From positions 1 through 5,013 of the forward strand of contig DAOVQB010000264.1 in assembly GCA_030628905.1 (NCBI GenBank): DNA of 5,013 nucleotides. Direction: 5' to 3'. This document shows positions 1-4,736 of this stretch, in pieces. Under the pieces are notes generated by a model that was given only the letters and a program-made list of their open reading frames with translations, did not search any database and was not told where the DNA came from. Source of the stretch: DAOVQB01 sp023128935 (GTDB taxonomy: Bacteria; Eisenbacteria; RBG-16-71-46; CAIMUX01; WJJG01). Each line of letters begins with the position of its first letter. Position 1 is the first letter of the stretch. A program made the translations under genes and the position numbers.

Positions 1-660
1 AGGCGGAAAGAGAACCCATCAACGGCTCAATACGCCGGTGAACAACCTTGGGGAAAACGCGCAATCTTCACCAGATTTACGCGGGTTTCAAACCCCATCA
101 ACACTTGAGGCCGCCGGCAGCGTAAGCACGCGCAAGGCAACCGTAGTCAGATAGAATTATGGCTCTTCGGCAGAATCCGCGGGTCGGAGAGGGCCACATC
201 GGACCACAGTTTGTAGGATCGCCGAGCGATACTAATCGCCAGACAGCACGGCCCGGTGCTCGCCAGCGGGATCGCGGCCCGGCTGTAAGGGTGTGGTGGC
301 CCAGCTGGATGGCCGCAGTTCTTCCCAGACATCCCGATGGGTCGGTAACCTCTGGCCTGAACGGGGGGTATTGGTACGGTTTCAGGCCGGGTTTTTCTAT
401 CTCCCGATTTCTGCTCTGGGAATGGGTTTTTTGCCCGATAGAGCACTCCGAGCTCCGTAGAAAGGGCATTTTTGGCCTTTTCAGGCATTTGTGGGGGCGG
501 ACGGGCGGTTTTCGGCAGCGATGATAGAATGAAAGCGCCGCCGGCAAGCTTGGGATGTCTCACCGCCTATTCTCAGACTCGACAACATCATGGATGCGGC
601 ATTCATTCACCATCAATGCGCGGTTCTACTCCACTGGCAATACCCCGCTCCGGTCGGTAC
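1..660. other. Gene-poor region with no supportable CDS
   Basis: Several frames stay open here by chance on both strands, but none gives a recognisable protein, a convincing ribosome-binding site or a signal peptide. The frames opening at 159 (plus) and 563 (minus) overlap each other and both look like translated non-coding DNA. Two frames are open from the left edge, ending near 111 and 155, so the tail of a gene entering from the left cannot be excluded, but I recognise nothing in either. No tRNA, rRNA or other structured RNA was identified. The only structure I can point to is the hairpin at 354-396. Confidence 0.5.
354..396 (+). terminator. Possible rho-independent terminator hairpin
   Basis: GGCCTGAA (354-361) and TTCAGGCC (381-388) form a perfect 8-bp stem. 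It is followed by GGG and then a run of five T (392-396), which is the shape of a plus-strand intrinsic terminator. The loop is long (19 nt), which weakens the call, and no clear gene lies upstream for it to end. Confidence 0.4.
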
Positions 661-664
661 CGCA

Positions 665-673
665 TGATATAAT
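665..673 (+). promoter_or_regulatory. Extended -10 promoter for the exported-protein operon
   Basis: TGATATAAT is a perfect extended -10 element (TGn plus TATAAT). No good -35 lies at the expected 17-bp spacing (the bases at 645-650 are CGCTC-like), as is common for extended -10 promoters. Transcription would begin near 680 and give a leader of about 130 nt before the ATG at 812. It is the best AT-rich match in an otherwise GC-rich stretch. The sigma-factor consensus of this organism is unknown. Confidence 0.45.
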
Positions 674-675
674 AC

Positions 676-688
676 CTCAGTATCTGAG
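676..688. promoter_or_regulatory. Short palindrome at the predicted start site
   Basis: CTCAG-TAT-CTGAG is a perfect 5-bp inverted repeat with a 3-bp centre. It lies two bases after the -10 box and so covers the expected transcription start. The position suits an operator, but a palindrome this short can arise by chance. Confidence 0.25.
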
Positions 689-811
689 CGCCGCATCCAA
701 GAGAAAGGAACGTGACCGCCCAAGAGAGTGGGGAAGCAGCTGTGTGTGGGTACGTCGAAGTTACCCGCCGTTCTTGCTCCTGCCACTCCCAACAACGAGG
801 GAGGGAATCCC

Positions 812-1396
812 ATGAAGATCAAACCATGTAATCCACATCGAACCGCAGCCATTCTAGCGGCCATTGTCCTCACGGTCTTTGCACTCCCGCTGGTGTCGCA
901 TGCGCAGAGTGAACCGGCACTTATCATCCGCCACGTGGGGGGAGAGAGTTCGGTTTACTTCTTGCCGGGGCTCGAGCAACTAACTTTTGTGGGTGACACG
1001 CTGATCGTGATGAGCGATGGCGGAGTAGACACCTACCCGGCTGAGACGATTGATCGGATCGAGTTCAATCTGGAGTTCTCGGGGATTGAAGATCCAGAGA
1101 AAGCCGCCGCGCTACTCAAGGCGGTGCATCTTTTCCAGAACCAACCGAATCCATTTTCGCCCGAGACACAGATCAGCTTCGAGCTGCCGCAAGCCGGGGA
1201 GGTGGAACTGGCGATCTACAGCCCGGACGGGCGGCTGGTGCGCGCACTTCTAGCGGGCGAGCGTCGGGCCGGCCGTCACACGGCTCGCTGGGACGGATTG
1301 GATGATGCGGGGCGCGCGGCACCTGGCGGGGTTTACTTCTACAGGCTGAGGGTGCCCGGGATCGAGGAAAGCCGGCGGATGATCCTGCTGCCGTGA
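812..1396 (+). CDS. Exported protein with C-terminal FlgD-Ig / type IX sorting-like domain
   Basis: The protein has 194 residues. The ATG at 812 is chosen over an upstream in-frame ATG at 728 because GAGGGAGGG (797-805) sits six bases before it and a signal peptide begins there: basic residues to 10, a hydrophobic core at 12-28, and probable cleavage after S-H-A at 31. Residues 37-85 hold two copies of a beta motif, roughly L-I-(I/V)-x3-G-G-x4-Y-x4-(I/L)-x2-(I/L)-x-F. Residues 107-194 match the FlgD-Ig/T9SS C-terminal domain: NQPNPFSPET at 110-119, a middle IYSPDGRLVRALL strand, RWDGLDDAGR at 159-168, GGVYFYRL at 172-179 and a basic-hydrophobic end. In known families such domains tether or sort secreted proteins. 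With little other than motif and domain, this is probably a small surface protein. It precedes the SUMF1-like gene on the same strand with a 68-bp gap. Confidence 0.88.
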   Translation: MKIKPCNPHRTAAILAAIVLTVFALPLVSHAQSEPALIIRHVGGESSVYFLPGLEQLTFVGDTLIVMSDGGVDTYPAETIDRIEFNLEFSGIEDPEKAAALLKAVHLFQNQPNPFSPETQISFELPQAGEVELAIYSPDGRLVRALLAGERRAGRHTARWDGLDDAGRAAPGGVYFYRLRVPGIEESRRMILLP

Positions 1397-1464
1397 TTGG
1401 TGGGCGCAGGAACGCGGGATGAAGAACAGGGCGAGATCATAGGCAGCGGGAGGGGGATAGAGGG

Positions 1465-2529
1465 ATGAGACGACGGATCTTGGTGGTGTTTGGTGTGGCG
1501 CTGGCCCTTGGGGTGACGGTGAGCCAGGGGGAATGGAAGATGCGGGTGCACCGCGGCGGGCAGGCTGACGAGTTCGTCCTCTCGGAGGTCGACAGCCTGA
1601 CCTTCTATGATGATACAACCACCGTGCCGGCCATGGTCACGGTCCCGGCAGGGATCTTCATCATGGGCGATGGGGTGGCCTACTGTGGCGTAGACGAGCA
1701 CGAGGTGACCCTGACACACGATTTCTACTTGGGCCAGCACGAGGTGACGAACCAGGAGTACCTGGAAGCGGTGCAGTGGGCGTATGACCATGGCTATGTG
1801 ACGGCCACCACCGCTTCGGTGCGTGACAACCTAGACGGGAGTACCGAGGAGCTTCTGGATCTGGATAGTCAATGGAGTGAGATCCAGTTCGACGGTGCGG
1901 GGAATTTCTACCTGCGGGAATCCCCATCGAGTTATGCCCAGAGCGCCTATCCCGGCGGGTACGATCCAGCGGACCACCCCGTCAAGGAGGTAACGTGGTA
2001 CGGCTCGGTGAGGTACTGCGACTGGCTGAGCCTGCAGGCGGGTTTGCCGCGAGCCCATGAACACACGGGGGACTGGTCGTGCAACGGCGGGGATCCGTAT
2101 GGGGCGGAGGGTTACCGATTGCCGACGGATGCGGAGTGGGAGTACGCGGCGCAGTTCGATGACGAGCGGATCTACCCATGGGGGGATGAGGCGCCGGATT
2201 GCAGCCGGGCGAACTATCGCGGTGGGGATCCGTACTGCGTAGGCTGGACCTCGCCCGTGGGGAGCTACCCTGGCGCCCCAGAGGCATTGGGTCTCTCCGA
2301 CATAGCGGGGAATCTGTGGGAGTGGTGCAATGATTGGTTCGTGTGTGATCTGGGAACGACTTCGGTGATCGACCCAACTGGCCCGGGCAGTGGCAGTCAC
2401 CGCGTGCATCGCGGCGGCTTCTGGGACTCGTCCGACAATTACCTGCGCTGCGCGATTCGGAGCAGCGTCTACCCGGGCGCCAGCCACTGCGACATGGGGT
2501 TCCGAGCTGCCAGGACCTTAACACCTTGA
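1465..2529 (+). CDS. Exported SUMF1/formylglycine-generating-enzyme-fold protein, non-catalytic type
   Basis: The protein has 354 residues. The start follows GGGAGGGGG (1448-1456) at an eight-base spacing. Residues 1-21 form a signal peptide (RRR, then a hydrophobic core, cleavage near S-Q-G). Residues 25-47 repeat the beta motif of the upstream gene (MRVHRGG...VDSLTF). The FGE-sulfatase (SUMF1) domain fills 57-350: TVPAGIFIMG at 59-68, YLGQHEVTNQEYL at 88-100, HPVKEVTWYGSVRYCDWL at 171-188, YRLPTDAEWEYAA at 217-229, YPWGDE at 237-242, LSDIAGNLWEWCNDW at 277-291, HRGGFW at 315-320 and GFRAAR at 345-350. True formylglycine-generating enzymes carry a Cys pair just after the RGG motif. Here that stretch reads FWDSSDNYLRCA, so both catalytic Cys are missing and sulfatase activation is unlikely. 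A role in binding or surface structure is inferred. Residues 103-165 form an insert seen, to my knowledge, in relatives from FCB-type genomes. Confidence 0.92.
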   Translation: MRRRILVVFGVALALGVTVSQGEWKMRVHRGGQADEFVLSEVDSLTFYDDTTTVPAMVTVPAGIFIMGDGVAYCGVDEHEVTLTHDFYLGQHEVTNQEYLEAVQWAYDHGYVTATTASVRDNLDGSTEELLDLDSQWSEIQFDGAGNFYLRESPSSYAQSAYPGGYDPADHPVKEVTWYGSVRYCDWLSLQAGLPRAHEHTGDWSCNGGDPYGAEGYRLPTDAEWEYAAQFDDERIYPWGDEAPDCSRANYRGGDPYCVGWTSPVGSYPGAPEALGLSDIAGNLWEWCNDWFVCDLGTTSVIDPTGPGSGSHRVHRGGFWDSSDNYLRCAIRSSVYPGASHCDMGFRAARTLTP

Positions 2530-2547
2530 CCCTTTGCCCATTAACCC

Positions 2548-2585
2548 GCGGTTCGAGTAGCAATGTAACGAAATCTTTGGTTCGC
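2548..2585 (+). repeat. Left 38-bp terminal inverted repeat of the Tn3 derivative
   Basis: Read on the plus strand, this matches the right repeat at 28 of 38 positions. The inner part is well conserved (22 of 28, including GTAGCAA and CTTTGGTT). The outer ten bases match only 6 of 10 (GCGGTTCGAG against GGGGTCAGGG), so this end has decayed most at its tip, where transposase cuts. Confidence 0.85.
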
Positions 2586-2603
2586 CCACCGTCCAGGCTG
2601 TTT

Positions 2604-3074
2604 TCATAGATCGTCCTGGTCGTTCTGATCCCGAAGCTTCCTGAGTTCCCCACGCTGGACTTCCTCGGGCAACCCGAAGTGATAGCGCCCGTGAAGGTTG
2701 ATGTGCTCGTGTCCTAAGGGTGAGATGCGCTCGATGTCCTCCCAATGGACATCGACTCCGTTGTGCCGGACGTGCTCGAGGGCGCGCTCCATGTAGCGGG
2801 TGTTCCAGAGCACAATCGCGTTGACTACCAGTCCCAGGGCGCCGAGCTGTTCCTCCTGCCCCTCGCGGTAGCGCTGCCGGAGTTCACCGCCCCTTCCGTG
2901 GAAGACGGTTCGCGCCAGGGAGTGCCGGGCCTCGCCGCGATTGAGCTGGGTGAGGATGCGGCGGCGGTACGCCTCGTCGAGGTGGAAGTAGCGGGCCAGC
3001 TGCTCGAGAGTTGGCTCACCGGCGAAGCGCCCATAGACGCTCTCCTGTTCAGGCGTGAGGAAGTCGACCGGCAC
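2604..3074 (-). pseudogene. tnpA: Tn3-family transposase, large internal in-frame deletion
   Basis: This 156-codon frame is a fusion of the two ends of a protein normally near 1000 residues. Residues 1-32 (VPVDFLTPEQ, YGRFAGEP, EQLARYFHL) match the N terminus of Tn3 transposases of the DUF4158 type. From about residue 33 the sequence jumps to the C-terminal catalytic end: DEAYRRRILTQLNRGE, HSLARTVFHG, LGLVVNAIVLWNTRYM and SPLGHEHINLHGRY. The final catalytic Glu is probably the E of NRGE (residue 48), but both catalytic Asp and nearly all DNA-binding domains are gone, so it cannot transpose by itself. The GTG start at 3074 is chosen because AGGAG (3083-3087, minus sense) lies eight bases upstream and family members start at this point. 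An in-frame ATG ten codons further upstream lacks that support. The frame is otherwise intact, so a small protein could still be made. Confidence 0.9.
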
Positions 3075-3138
3075 GATCGGGACTCCTGGCGAGAGAAAGC
3101 ACAAGAGTCTCGATCATAGGGCAACGTAGCGGCGCTGC

Positions 3139-3176
3139 TCTAACCAAAGTTTCCGTTCCGTTGCTACCCTGACCCC
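3139..3176 (-). repeat. Right 38-bp terminal inverted repeat of the Tn3 derivative
   Basis: Read on the minus strand it starts GGGGTCAGGGTAGCAACGG and ends CTTTGGTTAGA. It is the better preserved end, with the canonical GGGG tip of Tn3-family elements. Its first G (3176) supplies the last base of the stop codon of the interrupted gene next to it. Confidence 0.88.
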
Positions 3177-3256
3177 TAATTGTAGTGCGGAAAGCAGACC
3201 AGCAGGAACGCAACAGCCATCCATCCCACAAGGATTCTCTTTTGGGTCTTGTTCAT
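3176..3256 (-). pseudogene. Small membrane-protein gene truncated by the Tn3 derivative
   Basis: An ATG at 3256 follows GGGAG (3264-3268) at a seven-base spacing on the minus strand. The 26 codons read MNKTQKRILVG, then a hydrophobic segment (WMAVAFLLVCF, residues 12-22), then PHYN and a TAG. This is the usual opening of small single-pass membrane proteins (polar K/Q/R start, one TM helix, an FPPY-like motif). The TAG uses two host bases and the first G of the element's right repeat (3176), so the stop was made by the insertion. The rest of the gene is not visible beyond the left repeat, where the SUMF1-like gene lies. I cannot name the family. The identification rests on the ribosome-binding site, the TM helix and the exact junction. 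Confidence 0.6.
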
Positions 3257-3268
3257 TTCGCTTCTCCC

Positions 3269-3800
3269 GTTCGCTGGCCTGAACCTCTTTCGCGGACGGC
3301 AGAGTATCAGATTCCCAAGCTGAGAGTCGCTAGAAGAGCTTGCTTCAAAAGTGCTTCGCTCGTTTCAAACCTGGCCCCTACCCTAAAATTGACCCATGCC
3401 CTAGTACTCGGACCCTCACGTTATACCCGAAGGCGCGCTCTCGCGCGGCCAATTATTGGCCACACCGTGAAATCCGTGCCAGCAGCGCCTTTCCCGGTTA
3501 CTCCGTCTCTGCCCGGGCGCCTCACGCTTCCTGCTTCCGAGCTTCGTCCGTCGCCTGCGAACTGCTGCCGATACTCTTCGTGCAACTCCGGCTGCTCTCT
3601 CCCGACGAGCGCCGCCCCTCGATCATTCGCCAACACCTACCTAGTCCAACCCTAGCCACGCTGCTTCCTCGGCACACAACTGGGGCATGGCTTCAATCCA
3701 GGCTTGTACTAGATCCGCGCCCCTAGGGACTAGGCCGACCGCCGGAGTGCGTGCAGATGAAAAGCTCCCACGACGACCGACCCCGAACAAGGAGGAACAA
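3269..3800. other. Intergenic region between the truncated gene and the integrase-like cassette
   Basis: No supportable gene lies here. A plus-strand frame open from 3185 to 3655 has no ribosome-binding site and reads like non-coding DNA rich in Pro, Ser and Arg. A minus-strand GTG frame (3636-3421) has more protein-like composition but no recognisable family. The minus-strand promoter of the truncated membrane-protein gene should lie around 3280-3400, but no clear -10/-35 pair was found. The notable structures are adjacent palindromes at 3433-3461 and a small inverted repeat CCTAG-GGA-CTAGG at 3722-3734. Confidence 0.5.
3433..3461. repeat. Two adjoining palindromes
   Basis: GCGCG-CTCT-CGCGC (3433-3446) is followed directly by GGCCAAT-T-ATTGGCC (3447-3461). 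The second is a perfect 7-bp inverted repeat around one central base, with the form of a dimeric regulator site. No gene start is close enough to assign a target, so its function is unknown. Confidence 0.35.
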
Positions 3801-3887
3801 ATGGCGTCGCGAATCGACCCCAGAAAGAGCCCCAGACACAGAGGCCCCTTTTGGGATGGTTCGCGGGCAATGAAAGAAAAGACATGA
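3801..3887 (+). CDS. Small ORF of 28 codons with strong Shine-Dalgarno
   Basis: The ATG at 3801 follows AAGGAGG (3789-3795) at a five-base spacing, the best ribosome-binding site in this part of the window. The product is short, basic and polar (MASRIDPRKSPRHRG..., ending MKEKT), with no membrane segment and no recognised family. Its stop overlaps a further ATG (ATGA at 3884-3887) that opens a 27-codon frame to 3967, and that frame in turn overlaps the start of the integrase-like gene at 3922. This may be a leader peptide coupling translation into the cassette, or the remaining start of a gene broken soon after its beginning. Only the ribosome-binding site supports it. Confidence 0.35.
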   Translation: MASRIDPRKSPRHRGPFWDGSRAMKEKT

Positions 3888-3921
3888 CTAGAAAACGGGA
3901 ACCTTTTATGCTGCGGGACGT

Positions 3922-4347
3922 ATGGAAAACAACGTTCCTGTTTATTATCCGGAGGTACGAACCATAAAGCCCTCCACCGTTGTTCCGCTCCCCTTCGCGC
4001 CTGCGGCCGGAGAAAGGTTTTCGGCCTACCCCCTCGTGGAGGCTTTACTCGCCGGCCGCAATCCGCGGGCGCTTGAGGCCTACCGCCAGGACCTCGGGGA
4101 CCTTCTGTGCCTTCGTGGAGCCGCAACCCTGGACGGGGCCGCGAGCCTTCTCCAGACGGTGGAGCGGGTCCGGGAACGCTTCGGAGGCCTCGTCTTGAGG
4201 ACGGCGATACGGGAAAACGTCCGCCCCAAGGAAGCACCGTCATTCATGCAGCCTATCACCATCTACGCACCACGGAGTCCGGGGGCGGAAGACTACCGCG
4301 CTGCCGCCGCGGAGCTGCTCAGGAGAGCGAGGAAACGGAGGTCCTGA
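3922..4347 (+). CDS. Tyrosine-recombinase-like core-binding domain protein, probably a degenerate integrase fragment
   Basis: The protein has 141 residues. Residues 36-58 (YPLVEALLAGRNPRALEAYRQDL, given here only to locate the motif by its key L-V-E, G-R-N-P and A-Y-R-Q-D residues) match the start of the SAM-like N-terminal domain of phage-type integrases. Later text is also reminiscent: GAATLDGAASLL at 65-76 and an AIRENVRPKEAPS stretch near 98-110. The C-terminal catalytic domain (R...HxxR...Y) is absent; a full integrase has about 300 residues. Skipping C4102 gives FCAFV, as expected in the family after the Asp, and the original frame fits again from 4120, so one insertion and one deletion seem to have cancelled out. 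The ATG at 3922 is the only in-frame start after a stop at 3889, and it lacks a good ribosome-binding site. The gene ends two bases before the next start. It may instead be a genuine small protein unrelated to integrases. Confidence 0.5.
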   Translation: MENNVPVYYPEVRTIKPSTVVPLPFAPAAGERFSAYPLVEALLAGRNPRALEAYRQDLGDLLCLRGAATLDGAASLLQTVERVRERFGGLVLRTAIRENVRPKEAPSFMQPITIYAPRSPGAEDYRAAAAELLRRARKRRS

Positions 4348-4349
4348 CC

Positions 4350-4736
4350 ATGCCGAAGAAGAAGCCGACCAAACGCCGCACCATGATAGGGACGGACGCC
4401 ATGGACGCCATGGACGCCGTGGTCCCGGTCCGGGCCGCCTCGAAGGCCAGCCGCCGGGGCCTGGTTCCCGCGGGGACCACCCATCGGCCGGAGCCGCCGG
4501 CGAAGCCGAAACCCAATAAAGTCCGGGCAACCTTCCACCTGCCCGAGGAACTGCTCGGGGAGGCCCGGGACGCGGTGGTCTACCTATCGGGGCCGCCCGT
4601 CCGCTTGACCCTGGCAGTGATGGCGGAAAACGCGCTCAGGAAGGAACTCCAGCGCTTGAAGAAGGCCCACAACGGCGGGAAGGGGTTTCCGCGCCACGGT
4701 GGTGAACTGAAGGGCGGGAGGCCTATCGGATCATGA
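4350..4736 (+). CDS. Ribbon-helix-helix-like DNA-binding protein of a mobile-element cassette
   Basis: The protein has 128 residues. The ATG at 4350 is favoured by GGAGGT (4337-4342) seven bases upstream and by its position two bases after the previous stop. An upstream in-frame ATG at 4107 would overlap the neighbour along its length. Residues 1-56 are basic and low in complexity (KKKPTKRR, then a DAMDAMDA repeat, then a Pro-rich linker). Residues 57-105 have the ribbon-helix-helix pattern: a beta strand KVRATFHLP, helix PEELLGEARDAVVYLSG, a turn at PPVR, then helix LTLAVMAENALRKELQRL. The tail GGKGFPRHGGELKGGRPIG looks conserved from what I recall of similar proteins beside excisionase-type HTH genes. 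Dimeric DNA binding, as a repressor or recombination accessory factor, is inferred. The stop overlaps the next gene's ATG (ATGA, 4733-4736), so translation is probably coupled. Confidence 0.7.
   Translation: MPKKKPTKRRTMIGTDAMDAMDAVVPVRAASKASRRGLVPAGTTHRPEPPAKPKPNKVRATFHLPEELLGEARDAVVYLSGPPVRLTLAVMAENALRKELQRLKKAHNGGKGFPRHGGELKGGRPIGS
4395..4421 (+). repeat. 9-bp tandem repeat, three units
   Basis: GACGCCATG occurs twice in a row, followed by GACGCCGTG. It encodes DAM-DAM-DAV in the disordered N-terminal part of the ribbon-helix-helix-like protein. Being in frame, it can change length without breaking the gene. Confidence 0.7.

Larger units (their letters stand above)
2548..3176 (-). mobile_element. 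Tn3-family miniature derivative (TIME/MITE-like), 629 bp
   Basis: Two 38-bp inverted repeats (2548-2585 and 3139-3176) enclose one internally deleted Tn3-type transposase ORF and nothing else. There is no resolvase, recognised res site or cargo. The outer right end begins GGGGTC, as Tn3-family ends do. The transposase stop lies 18 bp from the inner edge of the left repeat, as is usual for this family. The size fits Tn3-derived inverted-repeat miniature elements, which are moved in trans by full-length relatives. No 5-bp target duplication is visible: the flanks are AACCC on the left and TAATT on the right. The element sits 18 bp past the SUMF1-like gene and interrupts a small membrane-protein gene on its right. 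Confidence 0.85.

Noticed and set aside
13..102. Repeated CCCATCAAC (near 15-23 and 94-102) as a possible CRISPR or repeat array
   Set aside because: There are only two 9-bp copies with no regular spacing or further units, so this is likely chance.
159..563. Opposing ORFs of about 120-140 codons on both strands
   Set aside because: Neither has a recognisable domain or a supported start. Such frames are expected by chance in GC-rich DNA.
728..811. Longer start for the FlgD-Ig protein at ATG 728
   Set aside because: It would put 28 polar, non-signal residues before a clear signal peptide and lacks the GAGGGAGGG site found just before 812.
2540..2547. Target-site duplication around the Tn3 derivative (ATTAA against TAATT)
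   Set aside because: The strings are both AT-rich but are not direct repeats, and they are not at the expected five bases on both sides.
3473..3490. GTGCCAGCAGCGCC, resembling the conserved 16S rRNA 515 region
   Set aside because: The similarity stops after about a dozen bases and no flanking 16S sequence is present.
3421..3636. Minus-strand GTG ORF of 71 codons
   Set aside because: Composition is somewhat protein-like, but there is no recognised family and no good ribosome-binding site, and it overlaps an equally open plus-strand frame. It also spans the palindromes.
3641..4243. 200-codon minus-strand ORF
   Set aside because: It runs antisense to the integrase-like gene, is Arg/Pro/Gly-rich and matches no family, so it is a shadow frame.
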